Shown: positions 12,772 through 15,839 of the stretch, piece by piece
How positions within the stretch are numbered: the stretch's first letter is position 1
How the letters are laid out: each line of letters opens with the position of its first letter
Assembly: GCA_902797495.1 (NCBI GenBank)
Contig: CADBTH010000228.1
Coordinates: 1 to 15,839 of the forward strand
Direction of reading: 5' to 3'
Source of the DNA: an uncultured Ruminococcus sp.
GTDB taxonomy: Bacteria > Bacillota > Clostridia > Oscillospirales > CAG-272
DNA length: 15,839 bases
Notes under the pieces: model-generated
The model's input: the letters and a program-made list of their open reading frames with translations, nothing else
Told to the model about the DNA's origin: nothing
Databases searched by the model: none
Translations under genes and position numbers: made by a program

Positions 12772-14286
12772 TCAGAGCCCGTAGATGGCGCCGTATTTCT
12801 CCTCGAGGTAATCGAGGAAATCCTTCGGGGTGAATTCTCTTCCCGTGATATCCTTGATCCACTCCTTCGCGGTCAGGATATTCGCCTTCGCGAAGACGTT
12901 GTCCTTCATCCAGCCGTTGACCGCGTCGAAGTCGCCCGCTCTGACGAGCGCGTCGACGTCGATCTCTTTCTTCATGCGGTTGAAGTACATCGCGTTGTAC
13001 ATATTGCCGAGCGCGTACGTCGGGAAATAGCCGAAGCCGAACGACCAGTGAACGTCCTGAAGCACGCCCTCTCTGTCGTTTGCGGGTCTTATCCCGAGAT
13101 ATTCCTCGTACTTGTCGTTCCAGATGCGCGGCAGGTCGTCTGTCTTCGCCTTCCCCGCCATATAAGCCTTTTCGATCTCGTATCTGATGATTATGTGGAA
13201 GGTATAGGTGAACTCGTCAGACTCCGTGCGGATGAGGGAGGGCTCGACGATATTGACCGCCTCGTAAAGCTCACCGGGGGTCACGTCGTCGAGAAGACCC
13301 GGGAAGATCTCCTTCGCGCGCGGGTAGATCAGATCGATGAACGCGCGGCTTCTGCCGATCCTGTTCTCGTAGAATCTCGAAACGGACTCGTGCATACCCA
13401 TCGACATATTCCCCGCTATGCGGTGGTCGTGATGCTCCGCGGGCTGAAGCTGTCCGAACAGAGCGTGACCGCCCTCGTGGACGATCGAATACATACTCGC
13501 CGTGAATTCGTTCGGATGGTAGTGGGTCGTGACTCTGACGTCGTCGCGCGCGAGGTCGGACGTAAAAGGATGCTCCGTCGTCGTGAACGCGCCGCGGTCG
13601 AAGTCGTATCGGATCGTCTCGAGCAGATACCTTGCCATGTTCTTCTGAGCCTCGTCCGTGACCGTGCGGCTCATAAAGTCGCGCCTGATCGTCTTGCCGC
13701 TCGCCTTTATCTTTTCGAGAAGCGGGATCAGTCTCTCCTTGCACTCGCCGAACGCCTCGTCGAGGTCGGTCTGCGTGACGCCGCGTTCGTAATCACCCAG
13801 CATATCGTCGTACGGATCGGCGCTTTTGTTCCCGCGCAGAGATACCTCCTCGATACCGATCTCTTTGATCTTTTCGAGGGACGGCGCGAAGACGGAGTAG
13901 TCCGAGGACTGCTTCGCGCGGAGCCAGTCGACGTACGCCTTGTTGCGTATCAGGTCGTGCTCGTGATTCATCTTGGGAGTTAAATTCTTGATCTTGTCGT
14001 ATTCGCGCCAGAGCGATTTTACAAGCTCGCGGTCGAGCGGATCGATGTCTTCGTCGGACAGGTTGCCGTACAGCTCCGTCACCGCGCGGATGAACTCCTC
14101 GGATTTGAGGAGCTTATATCCCTCCGTCGAAAGGAACGCCATAGTCTCCCCCTGCTTTTCCATGGCCGCGGGAGGACATATCGTCTCCATGTCAAAGCTC
14201 ATAACGGTCGCCGCGTGATAATAGTTCTCCGCGAGCTTCATCGTGTCGTAAATTATCTTCAGATTCTTTTCGTTCTGCTCTTTCAT
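12772..14286 (-). CDS. M32-family metallocarboxypeptidase
   Basis: A zinc enzyme that removes C-terminal residues from peptides, normally cytoplasmic. The protein has 504 residues, standard for thermostable carboxypeptidase 1 relatives, and no signal peptide. All family motifs are found in order: HPF (TTEHPFTSD), DxRxT (DDVRVTTHY), the zinc site HEGGH (His270, Glu271, His274), HES (MHESVSRFYENRIG, with SV in place of the usual GQ or SQ), IRTESDEFTY with the third metal ligand, and GVLQDVHWSFG. The ATG has AAAGGA eight bases upstream, inside the end of the MATE gene. The 4-bp gap to that gene indicates co-transcription. It probably salvages imported or internal peptides; no peptide transporter is nearby. 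Confidence 0.95.
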   Translation of the reverse strand: MKEQNEKNLKIIYDTMKLAENYYHAATVMSFDMETICPPAAMEKQGETMAFLSTEGYKLLKSEEFIRAVTELYGNLSDEDIDPLDRELVKSLWREYDKIKNLTPKMNHEHDLIRNKAYVDWLRAKQSSDYSVFAPSLEKIKEIGIEEVSLRGNKSADPYDDMLGDYERGVTQTDLDEAFGECKERLIPLLEKIKASGKTIRRDFMSRTVTDEAQKNMARYLLETIRYDFDRGAFTTTEHPFTSDLARDDVRVTTHYHPNEFTASMYSIVHEGGHALFGQLQPAEHHDHRIAGNMSMGMHESVSRFYENRIGRSRAFIDLIYPRAKEIFPGLLDDVTPGELYEAVNIVEPSLIRTESDEFTYTFHIIIRYEIEKAYMAGKAKTDDLPRIWNDKYEEYLGIRPANDREGVLQDVHWSFGFGYFPTYALGNMYNAMYFNRMKKEIDVDALVRAGDFDAVNGWMKDNVFAKANILTAKEWIKDITGREFTPKDFLDYLEEKYGAIYGL

Positions 14287-14290
14287 TCCG

Positions 14291-15691
14291 TTATCCTTTC
14301 TTTATCTGCCGTTTTTTCTTTTTCTCAAATCCGTGTACCCAGTCGGAATATCTGTAATAGAAGAAGTATATCACCGAGCTGATCGCCCATGTTATCGGGT
14401 ACGCCATATACACGTATCCGATGTCTCCCGATACCTTCATGACGATAAGTATGTACGTGATCCTGAAGACGCACCACACCGCGAGCATCACCGCCATCGG
14501 AACGACGGCCTTCCCCGCTCCGCGGCAGACCGCCGCGACCGCGTGAGAAAACGCGAGCAGGCAATAGAAGAGCGCGACCGTGTGCGCCTGCCTGACTCCG
14601 AATTCGACGACCTCCTTCGTACTGTCGAAGAAACCGACGAGATACGGGGAAGCGAAGTAGCTGATAACTCCGATGACCTCCGCAAGACCCGTCGCCGCGA
14701 GGACTCCGAACAGAGCGCCGCGTTTTGCCCTCTCGTGGTTTCCCGCCCCGAGATTCTGACCGACGAAGGTCGTTATCGCCATATTGAAGCTCATTATCGG
14801 AAGGAAGGCAAATCCCTCGATCTTCGCGTGGACTCCGTACGCCGCCATGGCGAACTTCTCGAACGTGTTGATCTGCGACTGAACTATGATGTTCGCAAAT
14901 CCGATGACCGAGTTCTGCACTCCCGAGGGAAGACCGTACCGCACGATCATTTTGAACATATCGGCGTGGATGCGTATCTTCTTCACGCTCACGGTAACTA
15001 TCCCGCCGTTCCTCATCAGATGGGTCAGGCACAGAACGACGCTCACGCCCTGCGAGACGACCGTCGCCGCTGCCGCCGACCAGACTCCCCAGCCGAAAAC
15101 GCCGATGAAGAGTACGTCCAGAATGATATTCAGAACGGAGGACGTTATCAGATACCCGAGCGGTCTCTTACTGTCGCCGACCGCCATCATTATGCCGCGG
15201 CACACGTTGTACATGACGAGGAATAGCGATCCGCTGAAATAGACTCTGAAATACTGCACCGCGAGGGGGAGAACCTCCGGGTCGGTGTTCATCCATCTGA
15301 GGAACGTCGGAGTGAAGACCATCCCGACGACGGTCAGCACCGCGCCGCTGATAAGTCCAACGGAGATATCGGTATGTACCGCCTTCGAAACGCCCTCGCG
15401 GTTCCGCTCTCCGAAGTAGCGCGATATCAGCACGCCCGCTCCCATGAACAGCCCTTCGAAAAAGCTGATCATCATGAATATCAGCGTGCCCGAGGAGCTG
15501 ACCGCCGCGAGCTCTTCCGTGCCGAGAAAACGCCCGACGATAAAACTGTCGGCGGTGTTGTAAAGCTGCTGGAACACCTGGCTGATAAAGAGCGGAAGCG
15601 CGAACTTTACAATGAGTTTATACGGGTTGCCCTGAGTGAAGTCGAGCGAATCGCCGAGGGCAAGAGAAGGCTTTTTTATCTTAAAGTTCAT
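14291..15691 (-). CDS. MATE-family multidrug or metabolite exporter
   Basis: A 466-residue antiporter of the MATE (multidrug and toxic compound extrusion) family with the normal 12 membrane helices in two homologous halves. The N-terminal half starts at LIVKFALPLFISQVFQQLYN and contains TADSFIVGRFLGTEELAAVS. The second half starts at MIVRYGLPSGVQNSVIGFAN and has the matching FVGQNLGAGNHERAKRG. These are the usual MATE landmarks. The C-terminus is short and strongly basic. Transport is probably driven by a Na+ or H+ gradient; the substrate cannot be told from sequence. The start ATG overlaps the stop of the upstream gene by 4 bp, and its own ribosome site is weak (AGAAAAG), which points to translational coupling. 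MATE paralogues are numerous in clostridia, so a resistance role should not be assumed. Confidence 0.95.
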   Translation of the reverse strand: MNFKIKKPSLALGDSLDFTQGNPYKLIVKFALPLFISQVFQQLYNTADSFIVGRFLGTEELAAVSSSGTLIFMMISFFEGLFMGAGVLISRYFGERNREGVSKAVHTDISVGLISGAVLTVVGMVFTPTFLRWMNTDPEVLPLAVQYFRVYFSGSLFLVMYNVCRGIMMAVGDSKRPLGYLITSSVLNIILDVLFIGVFGWGVWSAAAATVVSQGVSVVLCLTHLMRNGGIVTVSVKKIRIHADMFKMIVRYGLPSGVQNSVIGFANIIVQSQINTFEKFAMAAYGVHAKIEGFAFLPIMSFNMAITTFVGQNLGAGNHERAKRGALFGVLAATGLAEVIGVISYFASPYLVGFFDSTKEVVEFGVRQAHTVALFYCLLAFSHAVAAVCRGAGKAVVPMAVMLAVWCVFRITYILIVMKVSGDIGYVYMAYPITWAISSVIYFFYYRYSDWVHGFEKKKKRQIKKG

Positions 15692-15839
15692 TTTTCTTTT
15701 CTGAAATGCATCATAATCGCCGTGTCGTCAACTCCCGTCAGACGGAGGACTATCCCGGCTTTCAGCTCGTCGCCCGTATATTTTTTGCCCGAAAAAACTT
15801 CCGTATACGTCGCGCCCCTTACGGCCGCCTTTATCTTCA
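15688..15839 (-). CDS. 3' end of an unidentified gene (possibly clan-D glycosidase C-terminus)
   Basis: An open minus-strand frame enters from the window edge and ends in TGA (15690-15688), overlapping the MATE start by 4 bp. Forty-nine residues are visible: KIKAAVRGATYTEVFSGKKY, then TGDELKAGIVLRLTGVDDTA and a basic end HFRKEK. The pattern GATY...FSGKKYTGDEL followed by a small beta strand resembles the C-terminal beta domain of GH36/GH27 alpha-galactosidases (Y-SG-x-YSGDEL). That is recall of a short motif and not secure. The first two bases are TG, so an ATG one base outside the window could also make it a 50-residue protein. The overlap shows it is co-translated with the exporter and peptidase. 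Confidence 0.5.
   Translation of the reverse strand, partial: KIKAAVRGATYTEVFSGKKYTGDELKAGIVLRLTGVDDTAIMMHFRKEK

Noticed and set aside
1..15839. CRISPR arrays, insertion sequences, tRNA or rRNA genes, prophage or defence systems
   Set aside because: No spaced direct repeats, transposase motifs, tRNA-like cloverleaf, or phage or nuclease families were seen on either strand.

Overview
The window looks like a chromosomal segment from a Gram-positive clostridial Firmicute, probably an uncultured Oscillospirales or Christensenellales gut lineage. The evidence is a long-form ribosome hibernation factor, a YtvI-type sporulation permease, a BmpA/NupOPQ nucleoside ABC transporter under a guanine-type riboswitch, strong Shine-Dalgarno sites, and consensus TTGACA-17-TATAAT promoters. 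The lineage is inferred from gene families, not from a search. Base composition is moderately GC-rich with a strong GC third-position bias, so long antisense shadow frames are common. I see no phage, IS element, CRISPR array, tRNA or rRNA.

Layout. Positions 1-534 hold hpf, cut at its 5' end by the window edge and broken by an in-frame TAA, followed by a terminator. Positions 700-1900 hold two paralogous cyclophilin-type prolyl isomerases in convergent orientation, one a predicted lipoprotein and one cytosolic, sharing a bidirectional terminator. Positions 2035-3111 hold an AI-2E/YtvI-family permease. Everything from 3161 to the right edge is on the minus strand.

Positions 3161-8670 form a nucleoside uptake operon, transcribed right to left. 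It has a consensus promoter, a guanine-class purine riboswitch with its own terminator, a second hairpin and second terminator in the leader, the substrate-binding lipoprotein (bmpA), two further hairpins, then ATPase and two permeases that overlap by 8 and 4 bp. It should import purine nucleosides and shut off when guanine is plentiful.

Positions 8777-9622 encode an unassigned single-pass membrane protein. Positions 9705-12758 form a five-gene operon from one consensus promoter: zinc-ribbon/DUF4234 protein, DUF2752 protein, GtrA-like protein, a glycyl-radical-enzyme activase, and an Sfp-type phosphopantetheinyl transferase. Positions 12772-15839 are another operon: the 3' end of an unidentified gene (possibly a clan-D glycosidase tail), a MATE exporter and an M32 carboxypeptidase, joined by a 4-bp overlap and a 4-bp gap.

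No clearly new defence or biosynthetic system is visible. The best leads are the two-stage bmpA leader (riboswitch plus an unexplained structured element with a possible short upstream frame), the broken hpf, and the activase with no visible glycyl radical enzyme, co-transcribed with poorly understood membrane proteins.
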